64,000 nt of DNA from Nannocystis punicea (GCF_026965555.1 NZ_CP114040.1:6386001-6450000), one strand, 5' to 3'. Counted from the stretch's first letter, positions 41,016-50,602 are shown. A program made the numbers and translations. The notes: generated from the letters alone by a model not told the origin.

Positions 41016-42914
41016 GTGCCACGCGCGACATTGAGGCAGAGGCTGCGCTATCGCTTCGACAACGCCATGGCGCGCGGGGTCGGCTCGCAGATCGCCATGC
41101 TGGCGATCGTCACCCTGCTCCTGATCCTCGTCACCTCGACCCTGCTCACCCTCACCGGGCTGAGCCCGCAGGGCGGCGACGGCGAGCCGGTCTCGTTCGG
41201 GCGGCTCGTGTGGCTCGGGCTCATGCACGCCATCGATCCCGGGGCTGTCGGCAGCGACGCCGGCTCGTGGACCTTCCTCTTCATCATGCTCGCCGTCTCG
41301 TTCGGCGGCATCTTCGTGTTCTCCGCCCTGATCGGCGTCCTCACCGGCGGCTTCGGCGAGATCCTCGATCGCCTGCGCAAGGGTCGGAGCGTCGTCATCG
41401 AGCGCGACCACACCGTCATCCTCGGCTGGACCGGCAAGATCCACGCCCTGCTCACGGAGCTCGCCGAGGCCAACGCCAACCGCCCGGGCGCCTCGGTCGT
41501 CATCCTCGCCGAGCACGACAAGGTCGCCATGGACGACGAGGTGCGGACCGTCCTCGGCGACGCCTCGATGCGGGTCGTCACGCGCACCGGCAGCCCGCTG
41601 GTGCGGCGCGACCTCGACCTCGTCAACCTCGGCGAGGCGCGCTCGGTCATCGTCATGTCGCCCGACGGGCCCGAGGCCGACACCGTCGTCCTCAAGACCT
41701 TGCTCGCGGTCGCAAAGGCCGGCGATCGGGCCGGCAAGCCGCCGCACGTGGTCGCCGAGATCAAGAGCGAGAAGACCCTCTCGGTCGCGCGCATGGTCGT
41801 CGGCGACGCCGCCGGCCTGATCCTCACCCCGCCGCTGATCAGCCGCGTCCTCGTGCAGACCGGCCGGCAGTCGGGCCTCTCCGTCGTCTACACCGAGCTG
41901 CTGTCGTTCAGCGGCGACGAGTTCTACATCCAGGCCCAGCCGCAGCTGGCCGGCAAGACCTTCCGCGAGGGCCTGTTCGCCTACGAGGACAGCGCCCTCG
42001 TCGGCGTCTACACCGCCGCGGGCGAGCGGCTGATGCCGCCGGCGTTCGATCGCCGGTTCGAGCCCGGCGATCAGGTCATCGCCATCAGCCGCGACGACGA
42101 CACCGTGATCCTCAACGGTCGGCCGACCCCGGTCGCCGAAGAGGTGCTCGCGCCGCTGCACCCGCACGCCGAGCCGAGGCCGGAGCGGACCCTCGTGCTC
42201 GGCGAGAGCCAGCTGCTGCCGCTGGTGCTGCGCGAGCTCGACGCCTACGTCGCCCCCGGCTCGACCGCCCTCGTCGTCGGCGAGGCCCGGCACCTCGCGG
42301 CGCGGATCGGCGGCGACGCCCTGCGGCACACCAGCGTCCAGGTGCGGGTCGGCGACGTCACCGACCGCGCCGTCCTCGACGGCCTCGACGTCCCCGGCTT
42401 CGACAACATCCTCGTGCTCGCCGAGACCGAGGGCCGCACGCAGGAGATGACCGACTCGCGGACCATGATCACCCTGCTGCACCTGCGCGACATCCTGCGC
42501 CGGCACGGCAAGACGGTCCCGATCACCAGCGAGATGCTCGACGGCCAGAACCGAGAGCTCGCCGCGGTCACCGAGGCCGACGACTTCATCATCAGCAACA
42601 CCCTCGTCTCCCTGGTCGTCTCGCAGGTCAGCGAGAACCAGCGGATCGCCGCCGTCCTCGACGACCTGTTGTCGCCCGACGGCCACGAGATCTACCTCAA
42701 GCCGGCCCGCGACTACGTCCAGCCCGGCGCCGACGTCGACTTCTACGCCGTCGTCGAGGCCGCGGCGCGGCGCGGCGAGCTCGCCGTCGGCTACCGCCTC
42801 GCCGCCCGCGCCCACGACTCGGAGCACGACTACGGCGTGGTCCTCAACCCGCGCAAGTCGGAGCGGATCCGCCTCGCCGCCGGCGACCGCGTGGTCGTCC
42901 TCGCCGAGCGCTGA
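41016..42914 (+). CDS. CASTOR/POLLUX-like ion channel with RCK-type NAD-binding domains
   Basis: 632 residues from GTG 41016. Two or three membrane segments lie in the first 115 residues (QIAMLAIVTLLLILVTSTLL, FLFIMLAVSFGGIFVFSALI), with a re-entrant region between them (GRLVWLGLMHAIDPG). Two RCK-like Rossmann units follow: DHTVILGWTGKIHALLTEL at about 125 and RTLVLGESQLLPLVLREL at about 395. Plant CASTOR and POLLUX and their bacterial relatives (DUF1012) share this plan and conduct cations under control of ligand binding in the cytoplasmic ring; the bacterial ion is often unknown. The full length is normal for the group. It is monocistronic, followed by a long 14-bp repeat array. Confidence 0.85.
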   Translation: MPRATLRQRLRYRFDNAMARGVGSQIAMLAIVTLLLILVTSTLLTLTGLSPQGGDGEPVSFGRLVWLGLMHAIDPGAVGSDAGSWTFLFIMLAVSFGGIFVFSALIGVLTGGFGEILDRLRKGRSVVIERDHTVILGWTGKIHALLTELAEANANRPGASVVILAEHDKVAMDDEVRTVLGDASMRVVTRTGSPLVRRDLDLVNLGEARSVIVMSPDGPEADTVVLKTLLAVAKAGDRAGKPPHVVAEIKSEKTLSVARMVVGDAAGLILTPPLISRVLVQTGRQSGLSVVYTELLSFSGDEFYIQAQPQLAGKTFREGLFAYEDSALVGVYTAAGERLMPPAFDRRFEPGDQVIAISRDDDTVILNGRPTPVAEEVLAPLHPHAEPRPERTLVLGESQLLPLVLRELDAYVAPGSTALVVGEARHLAARIGGDALRHTSVQVRVGDVTDRAVLDGLDVPGFDNILVLAETEGRTQEMTDSRTMITLLHLRDILRRHGKTVPITSEMLDGQNRELAAVTEADDFIISNTLVSLVVSQVSENQRIAAVLDDLLSPDGHEIYLKPARDYVQPGADVDFYAVVEAAARRGELAVGYRLAARAHDSEHDYGVVLNPRKSERIRLAAGDRVVVLAER

Positions 42915-42915
42915 G

Positions 42916-43020
42916 CCTGCCTCTCGGGGCATGCCCCCCGTGACATGCTTTGAAGGGCATGTCCGGATAGACATGCCCTTGCGGACACATTCCGCTGCGT
43001 ACATATCGCAAGGGACAGCT
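42916..43020. repeat. 14-bp CATG repeat array
   Basis: CCTG at 42916 and CATG at 42930, 42944, 42958 and 42972 are exactly 14 bp apart. After a 2-bp slip, CATT at 42988, CATA at 43002 and a CAGC-type unit at 43016 continue the 14-bp step. It starts 2 bp behind the channel gene's stop. Confidence 0.85.
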
Positions 43021-43192
43021 CGATCGGTCGGCGTCTCGGGCCACCACGACCCGCGTGCCCGCGCGCCCAGGCCCGCCATCGTCTGGCCCTCTGCTTTGAG
43101 GACGCCCGCTCGCCCGGCTCTGGCGCAAGCCCCGGCCGGCCTCCCGCCGTCCGCCGCCCTGGCCCTCCCCGGCGCGCACGCGCGGGCCGCTC

Positions 43193-43221
43193 TTGCTGGC
43201 CGCAGCGCCCCGGGCTAGCAT
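43193..43221 (+). promoter_or_regulatory. Candidate promoter of the envelope operon
   Basis: TTGCTG (43193-43198), 17-bp spacer, TAGCAT (43216-43221). The operon's first ATG (43273) lies 51 bp further, leaving room for a normal leader with a GGAG site. Confidence 0.45.
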
Positions 43222-43272
43222 CGAGGCTCCTTTTCCTTGCCTTGACCTGACTCGACTTAGGAGCTGCTGGAG

Positions 43273-45015
43273 ATGAAGCCTCTGCGACGCGCGTGGACGC
43301 TCCCCTTGTGTCTCGCCCCCTGGCTCGGCGCGTGTGCCATGGCGGAGGCCGGCATCGACGGAGGCCTCAGCGGCGCCACCGACAGCGGCTGGGGCACCGA
43401 CGGCAGCGCCGGCGTCGGCACCTCCACCGACGGCACGGGAGGCGAAGCTCCGCCGCCCGAGACCGAGGACGACGGCGACTTCCGCGTCCCGCGGGCCAGC
43501 GGCAAGTACGTCTACAGCGCCAGCGAGTCGACCGATTCGGTCGCGATCATCGACACCGCCACCCTCGTCATCGACGTCGTCCAGGTCGGCCAGGGCCCCA
43601 CGGTCGTCGAGCCGATCCCCGGCCAGGCGGGCGACGCCGGCAGCGTCGTCGTCCTCGATCAGGGCAGCGACGACGTCGCGGTCCTGCGCACCAGCGAGGC
43701 CGGCGCCACCACCGTCGAGATCCACAAGGTCACCCCGGGCGCCAACAACCTCGCGGTCTCGCCCGGCGGCAAGTACGTGTTCGTCTACCACGACGTCGAC
43801 GGCCCCGAGCAGCAGGGCCCCGGCAGCGACCAGGAGCTCACCGTCCTCGACCTCGCAGGCGGCGTCGCCCATCGCATGACCGTCGGCGCCCACCCGCGCG
43901 ACGTCGTGTTCGCCCCCGACGAGAGCACCGCGTGGATCGTCACCGCCGCCGGCGTCAACGTCATCTCCTTCGCCGCCCTCGGCGACGTCGGCAAGCCGCC
44001 GCTCTTGCCCGTCGTCAAGGATCCGGGCGTCGATCCGGCCCGCGTCGAGGTCCACATCGTCGCCGCCGAGCGCCTCGCCCTCGCGCGCGTCGACGGCGAG
44101 CCGTGGCTCGCGGTCACGCAGCTGCCCGGCGGCGAGCTCACCGTCCTCGACCTCCCCGGCGTCCCCACCGACCTCGACGTCGCCCCGACCGGCGAGTTCG
44201 CGGTCCTCACCCTCCCTGCGGGCGGCGGCAGCAGCTTCCTCGAGGTCCCGCTGCCGCTCGGCCCCGGCATGTTCGTGCAGCACGAAGTCCCGGGCGAGTA
44301 CGTCGGCCTCGCCAGCGTCGCCGCCACCGGCGACGCCATGCTGCTCTACACCACCGTCGATCCGTTCGCGCTGACCGAGGGCCCGGCCCCCGACGTCCCG
44401 CTCGTCGACGACCACGCAGTCTTCGGCACCGGCACCACCGGCGACACCACCACCGGCGACACCACCACCACCACCACTGGTGGCGACGACGACGGAGGTT
44501 CGCAGCCCGACCCGCGCCAGCGGATCACCCTCGCCCGCCGCGACGGCAACGGCTGGGACCTCGTCACCCTGTTCGTCGAGGTCCCGCTGGTCAGCGTCGG
44601 CCTCGCCCCCGACAGCCGCAGCGCGATCCTCGTCCACGACGCCGATCCCGCCGCCTCGCCGGCCGCCTGGTCGTACAGCCTGTTCGACCTCACCCCGGCC
44701 TTCCCGCTGCTCAAGCGCCAGAACACCCTCGCCGCGCCCGGCCCGATCCTCTTCACCCCCGAGGGCGACCGCGCCGCCGTCCTGCTGCGCGACGACCTCG
44801 CCGGCGTGCGCAAGGTCGACCTCGTCAACCTCGACAACTTCATCGTCAAGCCGCTGCTGCTCGGTTCACCGCCCGAGGGCGCCGGTTACGTCGACCCGAC
44901 GCAGAAGGTCTTCGTCTCGCAGGCCCACCCGACCGGCCGGATCACCTTCATCGGCCCCGACGGCGACGTCCAGACAGTCACCGGTTACGTCCTCAACGAC
45001 TCGGTCAAGGACTGA
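43273..45015 (+). CDS. Beta-propeller lipoprotein, first paralogue
   Basis: 580 residues. The lipobox LGAC follows a hydrophobic start; a Gly/Thr/Ser linker leads to PPPETEDDGDFRVPRASG. The body has YVTN-like propeller blades (GKYVYSASESTDSVAIIDT, SVVVLDQGSDDVAVLRTSE, NLAVSPGGKYVFVYHDVDG, GELTVLDLPGVPTDLDVAPT). Within it, at 44430-44500, a loop made of Thr/Gly/Asp (DTTTGDTTTTTTGGDDDGG) interrupts the blades. A second gene with the same layout follows. The protein should be on the outer membrane; propellers of this kind bind proteins or ligands, and no catalytic residue is seen. It is the first of four genes read in one direction. Confidence 0.8.
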   Translation: MKPLRRAWTLPLCLAPWLGACAMAEAGIDGGLSGATDSGWGTDGSAGVGTSTDGTGGEAPPPETEDDGDFRVPRASGKYVYSASESTDSVAIIDTATLVIDVVQVGQGPTVVEPIPGQAGDAGSVVVLDQGSDDVAVLRTSEAGATTVEIHKVTPGANNLAVSPGGKYVFVYHDVDGPEQQGPGSDQELTVLDLAGGVAHRMTVGAHPRDVVFAPDESTAWIVTAAGVNVISFAALGDVGKPPLLPVVKDPGVDPARVEVHIVAAERLALARVDGEPWLAVTQLPGGELTVLDLPGVPTDLDVAPTGEFAVLTLPAGGGSSFLEVPLPLGPGMFVQHEVPGEYVGLASVAATGDAMLLYTTVDPFALTEGPAPDVPLVDDHAVFGTGTTGDTTTGDTTTTTTGGDDDGGSQPDPRQRITLARRDGNGWDLVTLFVEVPLVSVGLAPDSRSAILVHDADPAASPAAWSYSLFDLTPAFPLLKRQNTLAAPGPILFTPEGDRAAVLLRDDLAGVRKVDLVNLDNFIVKPLLLGSPPEGAGYVDPTQKVFVSQAHPTGRITFIGPDGDVQTVTGYVLNDSVKD

Positions 45016-45186
45016 CCATGCGCGCCCCCACGCCCGCACGCCCGTGCGCGTGCCCGGCCGCTCGTTCGCGCGTACGCGAGAGAATTTCCCCGCCCGCAAT
45101 TTTTCCGCCGCCGGCGGTTACTACCGTTCCGCGGCGCGGGCCGTGAGCTCCCGACCCGCCGTCCTCGAACCGTGGAGATGCGTCCG

Positions 45187-46965
45187 ATGCCTCGCCCCCT
45201 CGTCTCGCAGTGGCCCGTCTGTCTCGCGCTCCTCGTCGGCTGCGGCGACGACAGCGGCAAGATCGGCGGCTCGTACACCGGCGACATCACCGGCCCCGGC
45301 GGCACCGACGGCGGCCCCGGCACCGGCGGCACCGGCGACTCGCCGACCACCGGCGACCCGCCGCCCGAGACCGAGGACGAGGGCGACTTCCGCGTCCCCA
45401 GGGCCAGCGGCAAGTACGTCTACAGCGCCAGCCAGACCACCGACTCCGTCGCCGTCATCGACACCTCCAACCTCGTCATCGACGTCGTCGAGGTCGGCCA
45501 GGGCCCGACCGTCGTCGAACCGATCCCCGGCCAGGCGGGCGACGCCGGCAGCGTCGTCGTCCTCGATCAGGGCAGCAACGACGTCGCAGTCTTGCGCACC
45601 AGCGAGGCCGGAGCCACCAGCGTCACCATCGTCCCGGTCACCCCGGGCGCGAACAACCTCGCGGTCTCGCCCGGCGGCAACTACGTGTTCGTCTACCACG
45701 ACGTCGACGGCCCCGAGCAGCTCGGCGCCGGCAGCGATCAGGAGCTCTCGGTCCTCGACGTCGCCGGCGGCACCGCCTACGAGATGACCGTCGGCGCTCA
45801 CCCGCGCGAGATCGTGTTCGCGCCGGACGACAGCGCCGCGTACGTCATCACCGCCGCCGGCGTCAACGTCATCCCGTTCGCCGAGCTCGGCGCCGTCGGC
45901 AAGCCGCCGCTCCTGCCCGTCGTCCAGGATCCGGGCATCGACCCGGCCACGCTCGAGGTCCAGATCGTCGCCGGCCTCGGCATCGCCCTCGCGCGCGTCG
46001 ACGGCGAGCCGTGGCTCGCGGTCACGCAATTGCCCGGCGGCGAGCTCACCGTCCTCGACCTCCCTGGCGTCCCCACCGACCTCGACATCTCGGAGTCGGC
46101 CGACTTCGCCGTCCTCACCCTCCCGGGCGCCGGCGGCAGCCGCTTCCTCGAGGTCCCGCTGCCGCTCGGCCCCGGCATGTTCGTCGAGCACGAGGTCCCC
46201 GGCGAGTACGTCGGCCTCGCCAGCGTCGCCGCCGACGGCGACACCATGCTGCTCTACACCACGGTCGATCCATTCGCGCTCACCGTGAGCCCGGCCCCCG
46301 ACTTGCCGCTCGTCGACGACGACCACCCCGTCTACGGCACCTCGTCCTCCTCGACCACCGGCGACGACTCGACCACCAGCGGCACCGGGGACGACACGAC
46401 CACCACCACGACCACCACCACGAGCACCACCGGCGACGACGGCCCCTGGCCCGACCCGCGGCAGCGGATCACCCTCGCGCGGCGCGAGGGCAACGGCTGG
46501 GACCTCGTCACCTTGTTCGTCGAGGTCCCGGTCGTCAGCGTCGGCATCGCCCCCGACAGCCGCAACGCCATCCTCGTCCACGGCGCCGACCCGGCCGCCG
46601 CCGCCGGCGCCGCCGCCTTCTCGTACAGCCTGTTCGACCTCACCCCGGCCTTCCCGCTGCTCAAGCGGCAGAACACCCAGGCCGCCCCGGGCCCCGTCCT
46701 GTTCACGCCCGACGGCGGGCGCGCGGCCGTCCTGTTGCGCGACGACGCCGCGAGCGTGCGCAGGGTCGACCTCGTCGACCTCGGCAACTTCATCGTCGAG
46801 CCGTTGCTGCTCGGCTCGCCGCCCGAGGGCGCCGGCTACGTCGACCCCACCGAGAAGATCTTCGTCTCGCAGCAGCACCCCACCGGCCGGATCACCTTCG
46901 TCGACCCCCAGGGCGACGTCCAGACCGTCACCGGCTACGTCCTCAACGACTCGGTGAAGGATTGA
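45187..46965 (+). CDS. Beta-propeller lipoprotein, second paralogue
   Basis: 592 residues from ATG 45187 (GTGGAG 9 bp upstream; ATG 45178 is possible). The lipobox LVGC is in the right place. From PPPETEDEGDFRVPRASG to VTGYVLNDSVKD it aligns with the gene at 43273-45015 over its whole length, with most residues identical. The biggest difference is the low-complexity loop at 46335-46440, longer here and richer in Thr (runs of Thr with Ser, Gly and Asp). It also differs in the linker. The two arose by gene duplication. The gap to the first gene is 171 bp and to the next only 2 bp. Confidence 0.8.
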   Translation: MPRPLVSQWPVCLALLVGCGDDSGKIGGSYTGDITGPGGTDGGPGTGGTGDSPTTGDPPPETEDEGDFRVPRASGKYVYSASQTTDSVAVIDTSNLVIDVVEVGQGPTVVEPIPGQAGDAGSVVVLDQGSNDVAVLRTSEAGATSVTIVPVTPGANNLAVSPGGNYVFVYHDVDGPEQLGAGSDQELSVLDVAGGTAYEMTVGAHPREIVFAPDDSAAYVITAAGVNVIPFAELGAVGKPPLLPVVQDPGIDPATLEVQIVAGLGIALARVDGEPWLAVTQLPGGELTVLDLPGVPTDLDISESADFAVLTLPGAGGSRFLEVPLPLGPGMFVEHEVPGEYVGLASVAADGDTMLLYTTVDPFALTVSPAPDLPLVDDDHPVYGTSSSSTTGDDSTTSGTGDDTTTTTTTTTSTTGDDGPWPDPRQRITLARREGNGWDLVTLFVEVPVVSVGIAPDSRNAILVHGADPAAAAGAAAFSYSLFDLTPAFPLLKRQNTQAAPGPVLFTPDGGRAAVLLRDDAASVRRVDLVDLGNFIVEPLLLGSPPEGAGYVDPTEKIFVSQQHPTGRITFVDPQGDVQTVTGYVLNDSVKD

Positions 46966-46967
46966 TC

Positions 46968-48515
46968 ATGCAACCACCGCCGCGCCTCCGCTCCGTCCTC
47001 ACCCTCGCGCTGCTCGCCGGCGCCTGCGCCCCGCCCAATCCCTACGACGGTTCGTTCCAGCTGCTCCCGCCGGTCACCACCCGCGACGGCCTCGTGTGGG
47101 TCGACCCTGCGCGCGACGAGGTCGTGTTCGTCCTGCCGAAGGGCGAGAGCGTCACCACCCGGCGGGCCGCCGTCGGCGACGAGCACACCGTCGTCGCCTG
47201 GAGCGCCGCCACCCGCGATCAAGAGTCCGTCCTCGCCCTCACCGTCCCCGCCAGCGCCAAGGAGGAGGACATCGACGAGCAGCTGTATCGCTTCCCCGCC
47301 GACGGAGAGGGCGAGCCGGTCGTCTACGAAGTGCGGGCCCCGTTCACCGCCAGCGCCCTCAGCCCCGATCACCGGCGGGCAGTGCTCTACTTCGGCGGCG
47401 ACGGCAGCTCCGAGCAGCTGCACAACGCCAACCAGATCGCCATCGTCGACCTCCAGGGCGAGGGCGTCGAGAACGTCACCCTCAACGGCTTCGGCGGCAC
47501 CTTGAAGGCGGTCCAGTTCCCCGGCCAGATCCGCGAGGGCGAGGAGACTCCGATCGTCATCGGCGGCGTCGCCCACGACATCGCCGCCTTCCTCGCCGAC
47601 AGCGAGGTCGTGCTGATGGACATGGACGATCCGGCGCTCGACCAGGTCGCCGTCCCGCTCGGCAGCGACATCGGCTTCTCGCCGAAGACCACCCTCCTGC
47701 GCCCTGGCAACGACCTGTTCGTCGATCCGGCGCTGTTCGTCCTGTCGGCCCAGGGCAGCGAGGTCGGCATGCTCACCCTCGTCGCCGAGGGCGACGGCAC
47801 CGGCTTCACCGCCCAGATCAGCCTGATCCCGGTCGGCCAGACCAGCAGCGACTTCCTCTTCTACGACAGCGCCAGCGTCCCCTACCTCATCACCGTCGAC
47901 GCCGCCGGCAGCGCCCTCGTCTTCACCGACATCCGCACCCAGGGCGGCTTCACTGTCCCGCTCGGCAGCGCCGCGCAGCGGCTGTTCCTGCGCGACGCCG
48001 ACGGCGGCAAGCAGGCCGTCGTGTGGGCCCCGAGCGGCACCCAGCTCAGCACCCTCGACCTCGGCGGCATCGAGGACAGCCTCGGTCGCAAGCCCAAGCA
48101 CCTCAAGATCGAGACCGGCATCGACGAGCTGGTGGTCCTCGACAACGACCGCGTCCTGATCGGCAGCGGCACCAAGCTCTACGTCGTCTCCTTCCCCGAA
48201 GAGCAGGTCACCCCGCTGTCCTCGCAGGTCCGCTACGACCCCAGGGGCAGCGCCCTCGTCGGCGATCGCCTGCTGCTCGGCACCGCCGGCCAGCAGTGGG
48301 TCAGCACCGTCGACCTGCAGACCTTGAACCCCGAGTCGATGCTGCTCGACGACCCCATCGGCGCCTTCCACTACTTGCCCGGCCCCGACCGGATCGTCAT
48401 CACCCACGACGACCCCGCCGGTCACCTCACCATCGTCGATCCGGCCGACCCGTCGCGATCCACCAGCCACGTGCACTGGGGCTTCCTGCTGCAGGGCGTG
48501 CTCGATCAGGAGTGA
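46968..48515 (+). CDS. Lipoprotein with beta-propeller-like body, third gene of the operon
   Basis: 515 residues from ATG 46968, 2 bp after the previous stop, so translation is probably coupled. The lipobox AGAC is followed directly by the mature domain, without the usual Thr linker. Many short strands and D-x-D or D-G turns (VAWSAATRDQESVLALTVPA, SALSPDHRRAVLYFGGDG, IAIVDLQGEGVENVTLN, STVDLQTLNPESMLLDD) suggest a propeller, but it is not a close relative of the two preceding genes. No enzymatic motif. It is probably part of the same outer-membrane assembly as its operon partners. Confidence 0.75.
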   Translation: MQPPPRLRSVLTLALLAGACAPPNPYDGSFQLLPPVTTRDGLVWVDPARDEVVFVLPKGESVTTRRAAVGDEHTVVAWSAATRDQESVLALTVPASAKEEDIDEQLYRFPADGEGEPVVYEVRAPFTASALSPDHRRAVLYFGGDGSSEQLHNANQIAIVDLQGEGVENVTLNGFGGTLKAVQFPGQIREGEETPIVIGGVAHDIAAFLADSEVVLMDMDDPALDQVAVPLGSDIGFSPKTTLLRPGNDLFVDPALFVLSAQGSEVGMLTLVAEGDGTGFTAQISLIPVGQTSSDFLFYDSASVPYLITVDAAGSALVFTDIRTQGGFTVPLGSAAQRLFLRDADGGKQAVVWAPSGTQLSTLDLGGIEDSLGRKPKHLKIETGIDELVVLDNDRVLIGSGTKLYVVSFPEEQVTPLSSQVRYDPRGSALVGDRLLLGTAGQQWVSTVDLQTLNPESMLLDDPIGAFHYLPGPDRIVITHDDPAGHLTIVDPADPSRSTSHVHWGFLLQGVLDQE

Positions 48516-48518
48516 GAC

Positions 48519-49421
48519 ATGCCATCGCTTATCCTCGCCCTCGTCTTCGCCGCCGCTCCTGCAGCCACCGATCGCAGCGCCACCGAGGCCGAAGCGCCGA
48601 CCGCCGTCGAGGCGTGGAGCCCGGCGCCGGCCGACCCGCCCGCGAACGCCGCGCCCGCGCCGACGCCGATGCCCATGCCGGTGCCGGTCGCTCCGCCGAC
48701 GCAGAACGCTCCGCCGACGGTCACCCAGCCTCCGCCGCCGCCCGTCGCCGGCCCGCCGACCCCGCCGCCCAGCCGCAAGCGAACCTGGCCCGACCGGCCG
48801 ATCCGCTGGCGCCTCGACCTCGGCGGCGACATCGGCACCACAGTCGTCTTCGACCCCGCCTGGCGCGCCTTCGACGACAACCGCTCCGCCTTCCACGCCG
48901 GCGCCACCGTGCGCGGCGACTTCCGCCTCGCCGACGGCCGCGTCTTCCTCGGCGGCGGCGCCAGCTTCCGCCGCCTCGGCAGCTACGGCGACCTCTACGA
49001 CGCCGTCGAGACCGACATCACCGTCCGCGAGCCGCTGGCCTTCCTCCGCCTCGCGGTGGTCGTGCGCGAGGGCTTCGACGTGTTCGCCCAGGCCGGCGGC
49101 GGCCCCAGCTTCGCCCGCCTGGGGACGATGTCGTGGAGCGGCGCGTACAACACCTCGAACCAGTCCGCAGTCACCGGCATGGCCGACGCCCAGGCCGGCG
49201 TCTCGCTGTACCTGCCGAAGAAGTGGCTGCCGCGACGCGGCGCCGCGCGGGCCACCGCCGGTTTCGAGCTCGCCGCCGGTTACACCTTCCGCAGCAAGAT
49301 CAAGGTGCGCCCCGAGCTCTACGTCGACGAGGACCCGATCCCGACCCACACCAGCAACTTCGGCGACCTCGCCGTCCGCGGCTTCGTGTGGCGCTTCGGC
49401 CTGTTCGTCCGCTTCCAGTGA
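48519..49421 (+). CDS. Predicted outer-membrane beta-barrel protein with Pro-rich N-terminus
   Basis: 300 residues; starts 3 bp after the previous stop. A signal peptide (LILALVFAAAPAA) precedes a 70-residue Pro/Ala linker (APTPMPMPVPVAPP and similar). The domain from about residue 100 is a run of alternating strands (WRLDLGGDIGTTVVFD, GATVRGDFRLADGRVFLGGG, FLRLAVVVREGFDVFAQAGGG, AGVSLYLPKKWLP, GFELAAGYTFRSKIKVRPELY) closing in a terminal Phe-containing strand GLFVRFQ, as in barrels recognised by BamA. It may anchor the three lipoproteins of the operon to the outer membrane; that is inference from gene order. Confidence 0.8.
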   Translation: MPSLILALVFAAAPAATDRSATEAEAPTAVEAWSPAPADPPANAAPAPTPMPMPVPVAPPTQNAPPTVTQPPPPPVAGPPTPPPSRKRTWPDRPIRWRLDLGGDIGTTVVFDPAWRAFDDNRSAFHAGATVRGDFRLADGRVFLGGGASFRRLGSYGDLYDAVETDITVREPLAFLRLAVVVREGFDVFAQAGGGPSFARLGTMSWSGAYNTSNQSAVTGMADAQAGVSLYLPKKWLPRRGAARATAGFELAAGYTFRSKIKVRPELYVDEDPIPTHTSNFGDLAVRGFVWRFGLFVRFQ

Positions 49422-49440
49422 TTCGGCGAGCGCCGCACGA

Positions 49441-50463
49441 ATGGCTCCCATGCGCTTCTCGGCAAGGACGCTCCCGCGGACAATCCTCGCCGCGACGGCT
49501 CGATCGCTCGAGGCCGCCGCATGGCTGGGCGCCGCCTGCATCGGCCTCGCGCCCGGGTGCGGCGACGAGTGCGTCGGCTGGACCGACATCGCCGTCGATC
49601 CGCGGATCCGTCGCTTCGAGGCCGGGATCCAGATCGGCACCGACGCCGCGATCTTCGCCGATTTCGCGGAGGTCGGGCACGCCGACGCGAGGCTGCGTGC
49701 ACTCGCCATGTCCCCCGCCACCTTCGATGATTTCGCCGTCGTCGGTGACGCCGGGACGATCCGCTACTCACGCGACGGCGGCGAGACGTGGTCCGCCCCC
49801 TCCTCGCCGCCCCTGGCGGAGGATCTGTTCGGAGTTCGTTACTCCTGCGAAGACGACGCTCTCTACGTGATCGCCGTCGGCGCTGCGGGTCGAATCCTTC
49901 GCAGCACCACGGGCGGAGCGTCGTGGACCCCGGCGGAGTCGTCCACATCGCTCGCGCTGCGGGACGTGGCGATCGTCCACCCCGACACCGTGGTCGCCGT
50001 CGGCGACGGCGGCACCATCGTGCGCTCCACCGACCGCGGCATCACCTGGCAGTCGGTCGCCAGCGGAACCCGGGAGGACCTGCGCTCGCTCGCCCTCGAG
50101 GATTGTGCCGCGCAGCTCGGCCCGAATCACCCGATTCGCGGCCTCGCCGTCGGCGACGCCGGGACCGTCCTCCTCTCGCACGACGGCGGCGCGTCGTGGA
50201 GCCCGATCCAGTCGGAGCTCGCGGGCGATCTTCTTCAGGTGCAGATCGGCACGAGCAGCGTCGATCAATGGAAGATCCACGCCCTGCTCCTCGACTCGGG
50301 GCATCTCTGGCGGTGGCGCGAGGACAGTGGCGCGCTCGAACAGGTGCATGCGTTCGACGCTCCCGTGCACTGGTTCTCCGGCGTGAGCGGCGGAGGCATG
50401 CAAGTGCTCGGCGAGGGCGCGCTCCACACGTACCGCTCCGCCAAGCAGTGCGCCGACGATTGA
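49441..50463 (+). CDS. Ycf48/BNR-repeat lipoprotein
   Basis: 340 residues (ATG 49450 is an alternative start). A lipobox-like APGC follows the hydrophobic segment. The body has Ycf48/sialidase-type propeller repeats: VVGDAGTIRYSRDGGETWSA, AVGAAGRILRSTTGGASWTP, AVGDGGTIVRSTDRGITWQS and AVGDAGTVLLSHDGGASWSP. The S-x-D-x-G-x-T/S-W core is the Asp-box. In myxobacteria such proteins are exported and of unknown role; nothing suggests sialidase catalysis. Nineteen bases separate it from the operon above, so it may be its fifth gene. The last 55 bp of the gene are repeated just downstream (50488-50541). Confidence 0.85.
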   Translation: MAPMRFSARTLPRTILAATARSLEAAAWLGAACIGLAPGCGDECVGWTDIAVDPRIRRFEAGIQIGTDAAIFADFAEVGHADARLRALAMSPATFDDFAVVGDAGTIRYSRDGGETWSAPSSPPLAEDLFGVRYSCEDDALYVIAVGAAGRILRSTTGGASWTPAESSTSLALRDVAIVHPDTVVAVGDGGTIVRSTDRGITWQSVASGTREDLRSLALEDCAAQLGPNHPIRGLAVGDAGTVLLSHDGGASWSPIQSELAGDLLQVQIGTSSVDQWKIHALLLDSGHLWRWREDSGALEQVHAFDAPVHWFSGVSGGGMQVLGEGALHTYRSAKQCADD

Positions 50464-50545
50464 CCGCAGGCGCGGCCGAAGTGCGCGGCGAGGGCGTGCT
50501 CCACACGTCCGCTCCGCCAAGCAGTGCGCCTGCGATCGACCGCGG
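50411..50545 (+). repeat. Duplicated 3' end of the Ycf48-like gene
   Basis: The segment at 50411-50466, which includes the last 16 codons and the stop, is repeated at about 50488-50541, a step of 77 bp. The copies differ by a 1-bp deletion (ACGTACC against ACGTCC) and a few substitutions that remove the stop. The second copy is not translated as part of a gene. Confidence 0.8.
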
Positions 50546-50586
50546 CCCGAAGTCGCACGAGTGACACGACAGACCGGGCGGCCCGT

Positions 50587-50602
50587 CTGTCCCCGGGGAC
50601 AG
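50587..50602. terminator. Perfect 16-bp palindrome between convergent genes
   Basis: CTGTCCCCGGGGACAG lies between the convergent stops at 50463 and 50690. As a stem it would leave a very small loop. It has the TGTCC/GGACA ends of the 14-bp repeat family and may serve both strands as a 3' end. Confidence 0.4.

Noticed and set aside
43020..43192. A gene in the GC-rich stretch before the envelope operon
   Set aside because: Short open frames only, without ribosome sites or recognisable residues; the stretch more likely is spacer upstream of the promoter at 43193.
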